Translations under genes and position numbers: made by a program
Source of the DNA: Mycolicibacterium vulneris
GTDB lineage: Bacteria > Actinomycetota > Actinomycetes > Mycobacteriales > Mycobacteriaceae
DNA: 49,785 nucleotides
Direction of reading: 5' to 3'
NCBI RefSeq assembly: GCF_002104765.1
Contig: NZ_NCXM01000038.1
Coordinates: 1-49,785 of the forward strand
Shown here: positions 31,014 to 40,472 of the stretch, piece after piece
Layout of the letters: each line of letters opens with the position of its first letter
Numbering within the stretch: the stretch's first letter is position 1
The notes under the pieces: model-generated
What the model was told of the DNA's origin: nothing
The model's database searches: none
Seen by the model: the letters and a program-made list of their open reading frames with translations, nothing else

Positions 31014-32998
31014 CTCTCGGCGGCGGCCTGAAAAACGGCGGCGATCTCGGCGACTCGCGGATCGACGCGCAGCTGCTCGAATGTCTCCGGGAGCGGCAAG
31101 CGCCAATTCGGGTATTCGTCAATGGTTCCAGGCAAATTCGGTTGTCGCGGCTCGGCGACGACGTCGTACGGCGAGATCAACTTCAACCTGCTCGGGGTCG
31201 CCGCCAAGAAGCGGTGCATGGCGACGATGATGTCGTTCTCGTCCGGGTCGGTCGGCAGCACCCCTTCGGAACGCAGTACGGCCAGCCACTCGGCTTTTTC
31301 CTTGTCGGCCGAGGCCTGTTCGGCCGGCACGTCGTCGAGCAGGCCGAGCTCCGCGCGCACCCGTACGTGTTCTCCTCGAAAGAATCCGGCCGCAGTGGGC
31401 AGATCGTGTGTAGAGAGGCTGGCAGCCGCGCGCTGGGGCCACCGCGACGAGGGGAGCAACGGTTGTTCTGGCGCGGACTCGTCGCGGGTGAACCAGGACA
31501 CCGCGCATCCGAGCATTCCCTTGCCGCCTAATGCTTCGGTGACTTCCGGCTCGACAGTGCCTAGGTCCTCACCCACCACGATCGCTCCGGCTCGCTGCGC
31601 TTCCAGCGCGAGCACGGCGAGCATGGTGTCGGCGTCGTAGTGGACGTAGGTACCCCGGTCGGCAGACTCGCCCGGCGGTATCCACCACAGCCGCCACAGG
31701 CCCGCGACGTGGTCAATCCGCAGGCCGTCGGCGTGGACCAGTATGGCTCGCAGCATGTCTCGCAGCGGGGCGTATCCGGTGGCGGCGAGCCGGTCCGGCC
31801 GCCAGGGCGGCAGCCCCCAGTCCTGGCCGCGGGGGGTGAAATTGTCTGGGGGAGCACCGACGTGAACTCCGGTGGCCAGCATGTCCGCCAGGGCCCACGC
31901 GTCGGCGCCGTCCGAGTCGACCCCGACCGGGAGGTCGTGTATGACGCCCAGCGCCATCCCGGCTTCTCGCGCGGCGTTCCGAACCTCGCCGAGCTGTTCG
32001 GCGCAGCGTTGCTGCACCCAGGCATGAAAGGCGATCCTGGGCGCCAGTTCCTGACGAGCCGCGGTGACTTCCGGCCCATCGACGTTACGCAGGGGTTCGG
32101 GCCACTGCGGCCAGCGGCCGCCGTGTCGCTCGGCCAGCGCACAGTAAGTGGCCCAGTCGCGCAGCGCCCTGGATGAGGGTGAGTCGTCCAGTGGGCAAGG
32201 TCGGTTCTCCGTGCGCCAAAGCATCTCGAGCGCAGCGCGTTTCGCGGCCCAGGCCAGGTCATGGTCGATCCGCTCGGTGCGGGACGAGACGCGCAGCGCA
32301 TCGACTTCGGCGCGGGTTTGCGGGTCGGCTCGACGGTAAGCGTCGAGGTCCTCGATGCGCATCGCCAGCGGGTTGGCGAATCGTCGACTGGACGGGGTGT
32401 AGGGGGACGGTTGAACGGGATGCGTGGGCCCGGGCGCATTCAGCGGGTTGAGCAGTACCGCGCCCGCGCCATGCGCCGCTGCGGTCCAGCGGATGAAATC
32501 GCGCAGGTCACCCAGATCACCGATGCCCCATGAACGGTCCGAGCGCAGCGCATACAGCTGCAGCATCCATCCCCAGGTAACCGGTGGTTGGGGCACGCGC
32601 GGCGGGGCCGCTACCAAGGTGACTTGCTGGCCATCCCTGGTGTGCAGCCGGTACCAGCCCGGCGACAGATCGCCGGGCAGCTCCTCGCGCACGTCGATCT
32701 GGTCGCCGTCCTCGCCGACCAGCGCTACCGCTCCCGGAAAGGCGCGCGGCCGGCCGTCTGCCCGCACGGCGACCGTCGGCGCCAAGGCCCCGGCGCGCCT
32801 GCGTTCGGCCAGCTTCCCCAATTCACGACGCCGGTCGGCCTCGCTGCCCGCATCGACCTCGAGCAGCGCGAGCACTCTGATCACCACGTCCGCGTCGACC
32901 TCAACCGGTTCACGTCGTTCATTCCGGTAGAAGGTGGCCACCCCGTGGGCGACGGCCAGCTGGCGCAACTCCTCGGGCACCGGTTTTGGTCGCGCCAT
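31010..32998 (-). CDS. malQ: 4-alpha-glucanotransferase (amylomaltase) MalQ, 662 aa
   Basis: A GH77 enzyme that transfers alpha-1,4-glucan segments in maltodextrin/glycogen metabolism in the cytoplasm. Visible signatures: WGWMLQLYALRSDRSWGIGDLGDL; NPLNAPGP followed by SPYTPSSRRFANPL; the nucleophile Asp in ADGLRIDHVAGLWRLWW; the acid/base Glu in VVGEDLGTVEP; and the transition-state Asp in STHDLPTAAGF. The N-terminal 120 residues form the small beta-rich domain of bacterial long MalQs. The start at 32998 has no strong ribosome-binding site. In M. tuberculosis malQ (Rv1781c) lies by the ESX-5 locus, so the metH-malQ junction here is a different arrangement. Confidence 0.95.
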   Translation of the reverse strand: MARPKPVPEELRQLAVAHGVATFYRNERREPVEVDADVVIRVLALLEVDAGSEADRRRELGKLAERRRAGALAPTVAVRADGRPRAFPGAVALVGEDGDQIDVREELPGDLSPGWYRLHTRDGQQVTLVAAPPRVPQPPVTWGWMLQLYALRSDRSWGIGDLGDLRDFIRWTAAAHGAGAVLLNPLNAPGPTHPVQPSPYTPSSRRFANPLAMRIEDLDAYRRADPQTRAEVDALRVSSRTERIDHDLAWAAKRAALEMLWRTENRPCPLDDSPSSRALRDWATYCALAERHGGRWPQWPEPLRNVDGPEVTAARQELAPRIAFHAWVQQRCAEQLGEVRNAAREAGMALGVIHDLPVGVDSDGADAWALADMLATGVHVGAPPDNFTPRGQDWGLPPWRPDRLAATGYAPLRDMLRAILVHADGLRIDHVAGLWRLWWIPPGESADRGTYVHYDADTMLAVLALEAQRAGAIVVGEDLGTVEPEVTEALGGKGMLGCAVSWFTRDESAPEQPLLPSSRWPQRAAASLSTHDLPTAAGFFRGEHVRVRAELGLLDDVPAEQASADKEKAEWLAVLRSEGVLPTDPDENDIIVAMHRFLAATPSRLKLISPYDVVAEPRQPNLPGTIDEYPNWRLPLPETFEQLRVDPRVAEIAAVFQAAAES

Positions 32999-33243
32999 CA
33001 GATTGTTTGCAATGGCGTCATGACGGGGTGGATACGGGAACTGTTCAGACAGCGAAGAGGTCGGCGCACTTCGGGAACGTACCCGCCATGGGCCGATTTA
33101 CACAGGCGCTCATGTGGCGTTCACTACTCGAAGGCGGTGTGGCAGTCGCGGGGTGAAAACGACTCCGCCACATGCGGAGCCGATGCTCCGGTAACGGTAG
33201 CGTGGAAAGGGCTCGAAAGTCGATTGGTCGACCGCTGCGGGCA

Positions 33244-34011
33244 CTAGACGCGCATCACCGGGCTCAGCGCGGACAGCGGGATGTGCGCCTGCACGGTGCC
33301 GCCGTCCATGAACCACTGCGGCAGGCCCGTGGAGAAGTTGACCGGCTCGTCGTGGCCCACCGGATAGTCAGGCATGTAGATGATCAACTCGTCGGGCGTC
33401 AGCGCCCACGCCTTGTACGCGCCCGAGTAGACCTTGTCCGGAGTCCAGCGGTCGACGATGAACGGGTAGGTTCCCGGGTCGTGCGGCGGCGGCGCCTGGT
33501 TCAGCGCGGTTTCGATAAACGGTTGGGCCAGTGGGGGAATGGCGGTCAGCGGATTCGACGTCGTCAGGTCCGCCAGCTGCACCCGCCTGCCGGCCGCCAT
33601 GTCGAAGGTGAACGTCCGGTAGGCGTTGTTGGGCTTGGGCCCGTCGGCGTGATAGTCCTCGTGGAACACCGCGCTGAGCAGATTGCCGTGCCGGTAGACC
33701 TCGAAATTCTCCTCTCCGTAGCTATCGGCGGCCATGCTGCCGTTGGCGATCTTCCAGTTGTTGACCAGCGTGTGCAGGTAGTCCCGGATCGCCGGGCCGG
33801 TGGTCGGATTGTCGACGAGGTCGTCGGGCACGGCGACCTTGATGTCGCGCACGGCGTTGCGTTCCGACGTCACCGAGGTGTGGCAGTACTGGCCGTCCCA
33901 GTCACCGCCGAGCTCGCCGCAGAATGACGGCGCCGACGCGTGCGTGGTGGCGGCGCTGGGAATCGTTGCGGCCGCGACCATTACGAGCGCCGCCGACAGT
34001 CTCTTGAGCAT
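33244..34011 (-). CDS. Secreted MPT64/RsiV-like (DUF3298-type) protein at the end of the mce operon, 255 aa
   Basis: The N-terminus is a Sec signal peptide (LKR, hydrophobic core, cleavage near HASA at about residue 27). The mature start CGELGGDWDGQYCHTS parallels the MPT64 start (CEELKGTDTGQAC) with two Cys. FEVYRHGNLLSAVFHEDYHA, AYRTFTFDMAAGRRVQLADL and the final VQAHIPLSALSPV match the DUF4163/DUF3298 layout. It lies 17 nt after the Mce-associated gene on the same strand, so it is likely the last gene of the operon. Exported to the cell envelope or medium; role unknown. The 245 bp between it and malQ show no gene. Confidence 0.75.
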   Translation of the reverse strand: MLKRLSAALVMVAAATIPSAATTHASAPSFCGELGGDWDGQYCHTSVTSERNAVRDIKVAVPDDLVDNPTTGPAIRDYLHTLVNNWKIANGSMAADSYGEENFEVYRHGNLLSAVFHEDYHADGPKPNNAYRTFTFDMAAGRRVQLADLTTSNPLTAIPPLAQPFIETALNQAPPPHDPGTYPFIVDRWTPDKVYSGAYKAWALTPDELIIYMPDYPVGHDEPVNFSTGLPQWFMDGGTVQAHIPLSALSPVMRV

Positions 34012-34028
34012 GAACGGATTTGCTCGGC

Positions 34029-34733
34029 TCAGAGGAGTTGGACTTTGCTCGCCCGCCAGCGACCGTCGACCTTCTCCATGGTCATCTTGATCCTGCTGCG
34101 GTCGACGCGCGGGTCGGGCGCGGCCGTGTTGGTGACGGATTGGTCGATGAAGAGCAGCACGACGACCCTGTCGGTGGATTCGGACTGAATGGCCGAGTCG
34201 ACCACCACGCCGTGCGCGGTCGCCTTGTTGTCGATCAGCAGCTGCCGCAGCTTGACGCTGGACTGGGTGTACATGTCCTTGAATTCGCCGGTCGCGCCGT
34301 CGAGCACCTGCTTGAAGTTTTCGTCGACCTTGTTCGAGTCGATGCTCGTGAGCACCTGCGCGTAGGCGATGGCCGCCTGTTGGGCCTGTTCACCCGCGAC
34401 CTTCAACTGATGGTCCTGCCACTGTCGCCACCCGAGGAATCCCGAAAAGGCAAGCGCGGCAATGAGTAACGCCGGCAGGACGCTGCGGCGCAGATACCGG
34501 CGCCAGGGCCGCTTGGCGCGCTCGGTCTCCGGACGCTTGCGTTTGAGCAGTGCGCCGCCATCTTCGTCCGCGTCCTCGCCCGCCTCGTCGTCAGCCACGT
34601 CGGCGGCGTCGGCCTCGTCGGTGCGCTTCTCCTCGGCGTCTTCGCCTGCGACGTCCGGCGTTTCGGCACCCGATTCGGTGTCGGCGTCGGATTCCGCGAC
34701 GGCTTTCGGGTTCTTCTTGGTAGTCACGACCAC
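34029..34733 (-). CDS. Mce-associated membrane protein, 234 aa
   Basis: An acidic, disordered N-terminus (about 70 residues rich in Asp, Glu and Ala), a basic patch (KRPWRRYLRR), one membrane segment (SVLPALLIAALAFSGFLGW) and a periplasmic SnoaL/NTF2-like domain ending in VDGRWRASKVQLL. This is the standard form of the Mas proteins that follow mceF in mycobacterial mce operons and are thought to stabilise the Mce complex. The GTG at 34733 has AGGAG 6 nt upstream (34740-34744). The ATG at 34739 would abut the ribosome-binding site. Confidence 0.88.
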   Translation of the reverse strand: MVVTTKKNPKAVAESDADTESGAETPDVAGEDAEEKRTDEADAADVADDEAGEDADEDGGALLKRKRPETERAKRPWRRYLRRSVLPALLIAALAFSGFLGWRQWQDHQLKVAGEQAQQAAIAYAQVLTSIDSNKVDENFKQVLDGATGEFKDMYTQSSVKLRQLLIDNKATAHGVVVDSAIQSESTDRVVVLLFIDQSVTNTAAPDPRVDRSRIKMTMEKVDGRWRASKVQLL

Positions 34734-34765
34734 GATCATCTCCTAAAGGTCGATGGATTCAACGC

Positions 34766-36025
34766 TCAGTGCGGTGGTTCGATCGGCAGTTGCGGACCGC
34801 CGTAGGGGGTGGGAATGGTGTAGCGGCCCCGCGGGGTCGGATCGGTTCGCCGGCCCAGGTTCGCGCCCGGTGGCGGGCCGGCGGTGTCGTCGCCACCCGG
34901 CCGTGGCGCGTTCTTGGCGCCGCGGATGGAGACTGCCGGGTCGTCGTCGCGGCAGTAGGTGTACATGAACGGCTCGTAGTAGTCGGCGGCGGACGGCGCG
35001 TGCGACGGTGTCCCGTAGTCGCACACGTAGCGGGGGTAGAGGTCGGCCGTGGCCCAGACTCCGCCGTCGTGGAATGCGCTCGTCACCGCGTCCAGTACCG
35101 ACCCGCGGTAGTCGGGGAATAGCGCGTTGAGCGCCGGAACCCGCAGATAGAACAGCTGCGACATGGTGGCCATGCTGCCCAGCAGCTGCACCATGGTGTC
35201 GGCGTTGTCCGCGAACAGATTGTCGACGGCCGAAAGGGCGCGCGGCGCCTGCTGAGTCAACCGGCGGTAGCCGGCCTGCATCCTGGTCACGCCGGTCAGC
35301 GTCTGGTTGAGTTCGGTTGCGGTGGCGCCCAATCCGCTGTTCTTGTCGCCGGCCAGGGTGAGCACGACGCGGCTGGTCTTGATGATGCTGGTGGTCTGGG
35401 GCAGCACCGAATCGAGCGTCGAAAGCAGGAACGTGCCGCCGTCGACGATCGCGGTCAGCTTCGCCGGGCCCTCCTTGCTCAGGCTCAACTCCTTCTTGAT
35501 CAATTCGATCTTGCGCGGGTCCACCTGGGCCAGCAGTCCGTCGGCGTCGCCGAGCAACTGCGCCAAGCTGACCGGGACGGTGGTGTGGTCCAGGGCGATC
35601 AGGCTGCCGTCGTGCAGATACGGGCCGGCGTCGGACGCGGCTTCGAAGTTGATGTACTGCTCACCGGCCGGCGAGAGCGCCGACACGTGCACGACGCTGT
35701 TCGCCGGGATCCGCACCTTCGAGGTAATGCTGGCGACGGCGTTCACCCCGTTGTCGGTGATCTGCAACGACTCGACCCGGCCGATGCGCACCCCGCGCAG
35801 CGCGACGTCCTGATTGGGCAGCAGGCCACCGGATTCCGTAAGTTGCACGGTAACCCGGTAGGACGAGGCGAAGGGCTTCACCCGCAACGCGCCGATGAGC
35901 AGATAGGCGGTCGCCACGACCAGGATGAGCACCAGGCCGGCCACCGACAGCCAGACCTGTTGCCGATGGCCGGTGCGCACCGCGCGGACAACGACATTGG
36001 CGAAGTTGGTGACGGCGCGCATCAT
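34766..36025 (-). CDS. MceF-type Mce-family protein, 419 aa
   Basis: One N-terminal membrane segment (VWLSVAGLVLILVVATAYLL), then the MlaD/MCE domain (FASSYRVTVQLTESGGLLPN, ALRGVRIGRVESL, GEQYINFEA), then a long helical region and a Pro-rich tail. It is the sixth Mce subunit of the lipid-import tunnel. Its ATG at 36025 overlaps the mceE stop (ATGA). The longer upstream open frame is only an overlap with the mceE Pro-rich tail. Confidence 0.93.
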   Translation of the reverse strand: MMRAVTNFANVVVRAVRTGHRQQVWLSVAGLVLILVVATAYLLIGALRVKPFASSYRVTVQLTESGGLLPNQDVALRGVRIGRVESLQITDNGVNAVASITSKVRIPANSVVHVSALSPAGEQYINFEAASDAGPYLHDGSLIALDHTTVPVSLAQLLGDADGLLAQVDPRKIELIKKELSLSKEGPAKLTAIVDGGTFLLSTLDSVLPQTTSIIKTSRVVLTLAGDKNSGLGATATELNQTLTGVTRMQAGYRRLTQQAPRALSAVDNLFADNADTMVQLLGSMATMSQLFYLRVPALNALFPDYRGSVLDAVTSAFHDGGVWATADLYPRYVCDYGTPSHAPSAADYYEPFMYTYCRDDDPAVSIRGAKNAPRPGGDDTAGPPPGANLGRRTDPTPRGRYTIPTPYGGPQLPIEPPH

Positions 36026-37260
36026 GGTTGCGGTCCTGGCGGTGGCGGCGCCCCGGGTGCCGGCGGTGCCGGTGTCGGCGGAGGCCCGGGCGCCACGTCG
36101 ATCTGGCCCGGGATGTTCGGGTCCGGGATGACCGGAACCTGTGGCGAGTTCGGCCCCCGACCGACGATGCGTTCCTGCAGCCGCCACAGCGTGTACTTCA
36201 GGGTGCCAACGAGCAGGTTCACGTTGTAGTGGTGCGGTCCGTGCAGGCCGATGTCACCGGGGAATCCGATATCGGGCAGCGACCCCAGCATGATCTTGTC
36301 CACGCCCACATTCACCGAAATCGAATTCCCGGCAGTCGATTTGACCAGGGCGGGGATCAGCCGGTTGATCGACATCCAGCTGGTATCGGGGTTCATGGCA
36401 ACGTCGTTGGCGGCGCCGGCGATCGTGTTCAGGTCGCGGATCATGCTGCGGCCGCTGGTGTCGGTCCCGCCGATCGACGGGAACCTGGCGAGCAACCGGG
36501 AGGTGTCACCCACCTGTACGGCCAAGTTGGACAGCTGACCGGTGTTGTCGGCCAGGGCCGAAGTGGCGGGACGGGCGGTCGCCATCAGGTCGCGGATGGT
36601 CTGGTTCTTGGCATCGAGTTGGTCTGCCAGGTGCGACAATTGAGTCAACGCGCGCGAGATCTGGTCCGACCGGGCATCCAGCGTTCCGAGTAGCTCGTTG
36701 GACTTGCGGATCATGTCTCCGAACGCCTGGCCCTGGTCGCCGGTCGCCTTGCCGAAACCGTTGATGATCTTGGTGAAGTTGCGAACCGCCCCGCCGTTCA
36801 CCAGAATCGCCGCCGAGCTCAGCACCGATTCGACGGTCGCGGCGGCCGCGGTCGAATCCAGGCCGATGGTGTCGCCGTTGCGCAGCAGCGGCGTGTCCGC
36901 GGGATCATCAGCCGGTGGCTTGAGCGCGACGAACACGTCCCCCAGCGGTGACGCGGTCCGCAATTCGGCCGTGCTGCCCCGCGGCAGTTGCACGCCGTCC
37001 CGGATGCGCAGCCGGGTCACCGCGGTGTAGTTACGCGCGACCATCGATTCGAGTTGCCCGACGTCGGCGCCGGCGAGCTTGACCTTGGCGTTCATCGGAA
37101 GGTTGAGTGCATTGGAGAACACCGCGTTGAGCGAATACCCGCCCGAGCCCAGCCCCGGCGCCGGAAGGGGCAGGCTGGCAAGGCCGTTCGTGGCGCATCC
37201 CGCGGTGACCATCACCGCGGCCACCACCGTCAGCATGCCCCGCGCGCCCATCGTCATCAT
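36022..37260 (-). CDS. MceE-type lipoprotein (Lpr class), 412 aa
   Basis: The signal sequence ends in a lipobox VTAGC with the lipidated Cys at 22, as expected of the MceE position in mce operons. The MCE domain follows (YSLNAVFSNALNLPMNAKVK, GADVGQLESMV), then helical repeats with several NTGQL/DQLD-type heptads, and a C-terminal Pro/Ala-rich tail of about 45 residues. It starts at the ATG overlapping the mceD stop (ATGA). Anchored in the membrane, it should form part of the hetero-hexameric Mce channel. Confidence 0.93.
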   Translation of the reverse strand: MMTMGARGMLTVVAAVMVTAGCATNGLASLPLPAPGLGSGGYSLNAVFSNALNLPMNAKVKLAGADVGQLESMVARNYTAVTRLRIRDGVQLPRGSTAELRTASPLGDVFVALKPPADDPADTPLLRNGDTIGLDSTAAAATVESVLSSAAILVNGGAVRNFTKIINGFGKATGDQGQAFGDMIRKSNELLGTLDARSDQISRALTQLSHLADQLDAKNQTIRDLMATARPATSALADNTGQLSNLAVQVGDTSRLLARFPSIGGTDTSGRSMIRDLNTIAGAANDVAMNPDTSWMSINRLIPALVKSTAGNSISVNVGVDKIMLGSLPDIGFPGDIGLHGPHHYNVNLLVGTLKYTLWRLQERIVGRGPNSPQVPVIPDPNIPGQIDVAPGPPPTPAPPAPGAPPPPGPQP

Positions 37261-38372
37261 TTCTGCCCCATGGCGGCCATGCCGTCGAGCACATACGTCA
37301 ATCCGAAATCGGGACCGAAGTCCTGGATCGTCCCCGTGCTGCAGCCCAATTGCCTAAGGCCCATCAGGTTGCAGATCTCTTTGGTGTACTGGCTGTCGAA
37401 GAGCAACCGATCCGTGAGGAAGCGGGCCCGCACGCTGCCGTTCGCCCGGTCGATCATGTTGTAGGCGTTGTCGGCCACCAGGGGAGCCAGGTCCAGCAGC
37501 TCGGCCAGGTCGCGTCGCTGGTCGGTCACCGTCTTCAGCGTGTCGTTGCCGTGCAGGACGGCCTGTTTGACGTTGTTCCGATTTTCGTCGAGCAGGTCGC
37601 CGGCCCGCTGGATCAGCTGGTCGAGTTTGTGTCCGGTGCTGCCGCTGCCGAGGTCCTCGTCGGCCATGATCTGGCTGACTTGGTGGACGGTGGAGGCGAA
37701 TTCGCGCAGTTTCGTGTCGTTGGCGGCCACCGCGTCGAACAGCGTGCTGATGTTTTTGACGATCGTGGTGATCTGCTCGCGGGTGGCCGCGCCGCCGTCG
37801 CTGGACATCCGCAGCGCCTTGGACAGCTCGCCGAGGGCCGCCTTGATCTTTTCGCCGTTCCCCTTGACCACCTCGGTCCCGCCGTTGAGCACGTTGGCGA
37901 TCGGTCCGCCGCCGTGGCCGTCACCCTCCAGCGACTTGGTCACCTTGTCCAAAACGTTCAGGACGCTGCTGAATTCGACGGGCGTCTTGGTCCGGGGCAG
38001 GCCGATGGTGTCGTGGTTCTCCAGGGTCGGCCCGCCGTGATAAGGCGGCGTGAGCTCGATCTGCCGGTCGGTGAGGATGGAGGTCGACACCGTGACGGCC
38101 TGCGCGGTGGCGGGCACTGTGACGTGACGGTCGATGGTGAACTCGACCTCGACGTAGCCGCCCTTGGCGGTGATCCTGGTGATCTTGCCCACCGGCATGC
38201 CCAGCACCGCGACCTCGTTGCCCTCGTAGAGGCCTGAGGCGCTGTCGAATTGGGCGGTCACCGTGATCGTGTCCTCGTCTGAACTCAGGGACCACCAACC
38301 GATTCCGATCGCCGCGGCGATGACCGCGACCGCGGCGACGGTGGCCAGCGTCCTGGCGCCGAGCCCCCTCAC
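37257..38372 (-). CDS. MceD-type Mce-family protein, 371 aa
   Basis: An N-terminal membrane segment (TLATVAAVAVIAAAIGIGWW) and an MCE domain (ITVTAQFDSASGLYEGNEVA, LGMPVGKITRITAKGGYVEV), followed by a long alpha-helical needle region and a C-terminal Cys pair (CNLMGLRQLGC). The GTG at 38372 overlaps the mceC stop (GTGA), so the upstream extension of the open frame is not used. Confidence 0.92.
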   Translation of the reverse strand: MRGLGARTLATVAAVAVIAAAIGIGWWSLSSDEDTITVTAQFDSASGLYEGNEVAVLGMPVGKITRITAKGGYVEVEFTIDRHVTVPATAQAVTVSTSILTDRQIELTPPYHGGPTLENHDTIGLPRTKTPVEFSSVLNVLDKVTKSLEGDGHGGGPIANVLNGGTEVVKGNGEKIKAALGELSKALRMSSDGGAATREQITTIVKNISTLFDAVAANDTKLREFASTVHQVSQIMADEDLGSGSTGHKLDQLIQRAGDLLDENRNNVKQAVLHGNDTLKTVTDQRRDLAELLDLAPLVADNAYNMIDRANGSVRARFLTDRLLFDSQYTKEICNLMGLRQLGCSTGTIQDFGPDFGLTYVLDGMAAMGQK

Positions 38373-39424
38373 TTGCAGTCCTTGAAGTACTGGATCATGC
38401 CGAACTGCTTGGCGCGGCCGCTGATTGCACACATCCACGAGTCGATCAGCGGGACGTTGGGGGCGTTGAAGTTGATCGCGTTGCCGTCACCGGTCAGGTT
38501 GGCGGCCTCGCGAAAGAAGATAGGGCTGGTCTGCAGCATGCTGTGCAGCAGGTCGTCGTGTTGGGACATCAGGTTGGTGAAGTCGCGCATGTCTTTGATC
38601 AGAGCGTCCAGGCCCGAGCGGTCGTTGACCACCACCTGGCTCATGGTGTCGACGAGGCTGGACAGGGACTGCATCATCGCGTGGAAAACGGCGCGTCGCG
38701 CGACAAATTGGCCCAACAAGTCTTGCCCCTGGTCGACCAGAGCACCGATGCCGGCCTGCTGGCGCCGCAGCGTGTTCGTGACCTGCTCGGTGCTGCGGAG
38801 CAGCTGTCCCAGCTGGTCGCGCCGTACGGCGATGATCGACGACAACGAGTTGATGTTCGTGATCGCCTGCGGCACAACGGCGGGCAGGCCCTCGAGCTGC
38901 TTGCCCAGCACCGCCAGCGACTGCGCAAACCTGTCGGAGTCGACCTGCTCGAAAGTGGTGGTGGCGTCCTGCAGCGCGGCCTGCAGGTCGTAGGGCACCT
39001 CGGTGTGCGCGAGGTTAAAGGTGTTGTTGGGCAGACGCGCCGGCCCGTTGGGGTCCAGCGCGAGGTAGCGCGAACCCAGGATGGTGGTGACCCTAATCTG
39101 CGCCCGGGAGTCCCTGCCCAGCTTGATGTCGTCGCGCACCTTCAAGCCCGCCTCGACATGGTCGCCGACGAGTTTCATGCTGGTGACGTTGCCCACCGTG
39201 ATGCCCGCGACCACGATCGGGTTGCCCGCCCGCAGCGAGGCCGCCTGCAAGAACTCCGCGGTGTAATGCCGATAACCGGCGCCGATCGCGTGCACCAGCA
39301 GCATGACGCCGATCATTACCGCGACCACCGCGACGGCGATGAAGCCGAGCCAGGTCTTGTTGTAGCTTTCCAGCGGACGCTTCCCCATTTGCGATAGCCG
39401 CCGCCGTACCCACGCGTCATCCAT
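38369..39424 (-). CDS. MceC-type Mce-family protein, 351 aa
   Basis: A cytoplasmic N-terminus with basic residues, one membrane segment (FIAVAVVAVMIGVMLLVHAI), the MCE domain (YTAEFLQAASLRAGNPIVVA, GITVGNVTSMKLVGDHVEAG, LGSRYLAL) and a helical region. It ends with a short Cys-containing tail (MCAISGRAKQFG, FKDCK). The ATG at 39424 (MDDAWVRRR) overlaps the 3' end of mceB by 8 nt. Spacing and order fit subunit C of the six-gene mce set. Confidence 0.92.
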   Translation of the reverse strand: MDDAWVRRRLSQMGKRPLESYNKTWLGFIAVAVVAVMIGVMLLVHAIGAGYRHYTAEFLQAASLRAGNPIVVAGITVGNVTSMKLVGDHVEAGLKVRDDIKLGRDSRAQIRVTTILGSRYLALDPNGPARLPNNTFNLAHTEVPYDLQAALQDATTTFEQVDSDRFAQSLAVLGKQLEGLPAVVPQAITNINSLSSIIAVRRDQLGQLLRSTEQVTNTLRRQQAGIGALVDQGQDLLGQFVARRAVFHAMMQSLSSLVDTMSQVVVNDRSGLDALIKDMRDFTNLMSQHDDLLHSMLQTSPIFFREAANLTGDGNAINFNAPNVPLIDSWMCAISGRAKQFGMIQYFKDCK

Positions 39425-40472
39425 CGACCGTGCTCCTGCAGCGCGGGGTGTGCCACGCCCGGTTGCCCGGTGTGGCGGCGTTGATGATGATCGGCACCAC
39501 ATCGTTGAGCCCGGGGAAGAACCCCATGAAGTTCACGTCGCACACGTAGGCGTTGCCGTAGGCGCCCTGATTACCCACCCGGGTAAGGCCTTTCAGCAGT
39601 AGCGGAATGTTGTCGCCGAAGAAGGCCACCTGCGGTTCCACATCCATGATGTGCTTGGTGACACCGGGCTGACGATCGATTAATTCGCGCAGTGCCGGGT
39701 ACACGTCGGTCGCCGAGGCCGACAGTCGGTTGGTCACCCGGGCCAGCGAGCCCACCGAGGCGACCAGGTCCGGGCGGCGTCGATCGAGCTCACCGACGAC
39801 GCTGCGCGTCTGCGTGATGACCCCGTCGAGATTGTCGTTCTGCTGGGCCAGGTTGCCGACCACCTTGTTGAGGTTGGTGATCACGCTGCCGAGGGCCTGA
39901 TCGCGGCCTGCGAATGTTTCGGTGAGCGTGGAGGTTTGGCCGACGAGCGTGGTGAGCGACGACGTGTCGCCCTGCAGCGACTGGATGATGCCCTTGGTGA
40001 GGTTGTCGGCGTCATGCGGGTTCAGCAGGCTGAACAGCGGTTCGTAACCGTTGAGCAGCGTGGTCACGTCGAACGAGGGCACGGTGCGTTCCAGCGGAAT
40101 GGTGCTGCCCGGGGGGAGCAGCTGCGGACTGCCTTCCTTGCCCAGGGACAGCCCGAGATATCGCTGCCCGACGATGTTCTGGTAGGTCACCGACGCAAGG
40201 GTGTTTCCGAACAGCCGCTGTTCGGATTGCACGACGAACGAGACCTTCGCCAATTTCCCGTCGAGTTCCACCTTTTCTACCCGGCCCACGCGCACCCCGG
40301 CCATCCGGACACCGTCGCCCTCGCGAAGCCCGTACACGTCGGTGAACATCGCCGAGTACCTGGCGGTGTCACCGGCCACGTCCCGCCGCAGGCTCACATA
40401 CACCAGCCAGGTCAGCGTCAACGAGACGATCATGAACAGGGTCAGCGCGATGAGCGGGCCGCGAAATTTCAT
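39417..40472 (-). CDS. MceB-type Mce-family protein, 351 aa
   Basis: An N-terminal membrane anchor (LIALTLFMIVSLTLTWLVYV) and an MCE domain (YSAMFTDVYGLREGDGVRMA, GVRVGRVEKVELDGKLAKVS, GQRYLGLS), then helical NLNKVVGNLAQQNDNLDGVI-type repeats and a C-terminal Cys-bearing region (VCDVNFMGFFPGLND). The ATG at 40472 overlaps the mceA stop (ATGA). Confidence 0.93.
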   Translation of the reverse strand: MKFRGPLIALTLFMIVSLTLTWLVYVSLRRDVAGDTARYSAMFTDVYGLREGDGVRMAGVRVGRVEKVELDGKLAKVSFVVQSEQRLFGNTLASVTYQNIVGQRYLGLSLGKEGSPQLLPPGSTIPLERTVPSFDVTTLLNGYEPLFSLLNPHDADNLTKGIIQSLQGDTSSLTTLVGQTSTLTETFAGRDQALGSVITNLNKVVGNLAQQNDNLDGVITQTRSVVGELDRRRPDLVASVGSLARVTNRLSASATDVYPALRELIDRQPGVTKHIMDVEPQVAFFGDNIPLLLKGLTRVGNQGAYGNAYVCDVNFMGFFPGLNDVVPIIINAATPGNRAWHTPRCRSTVDG

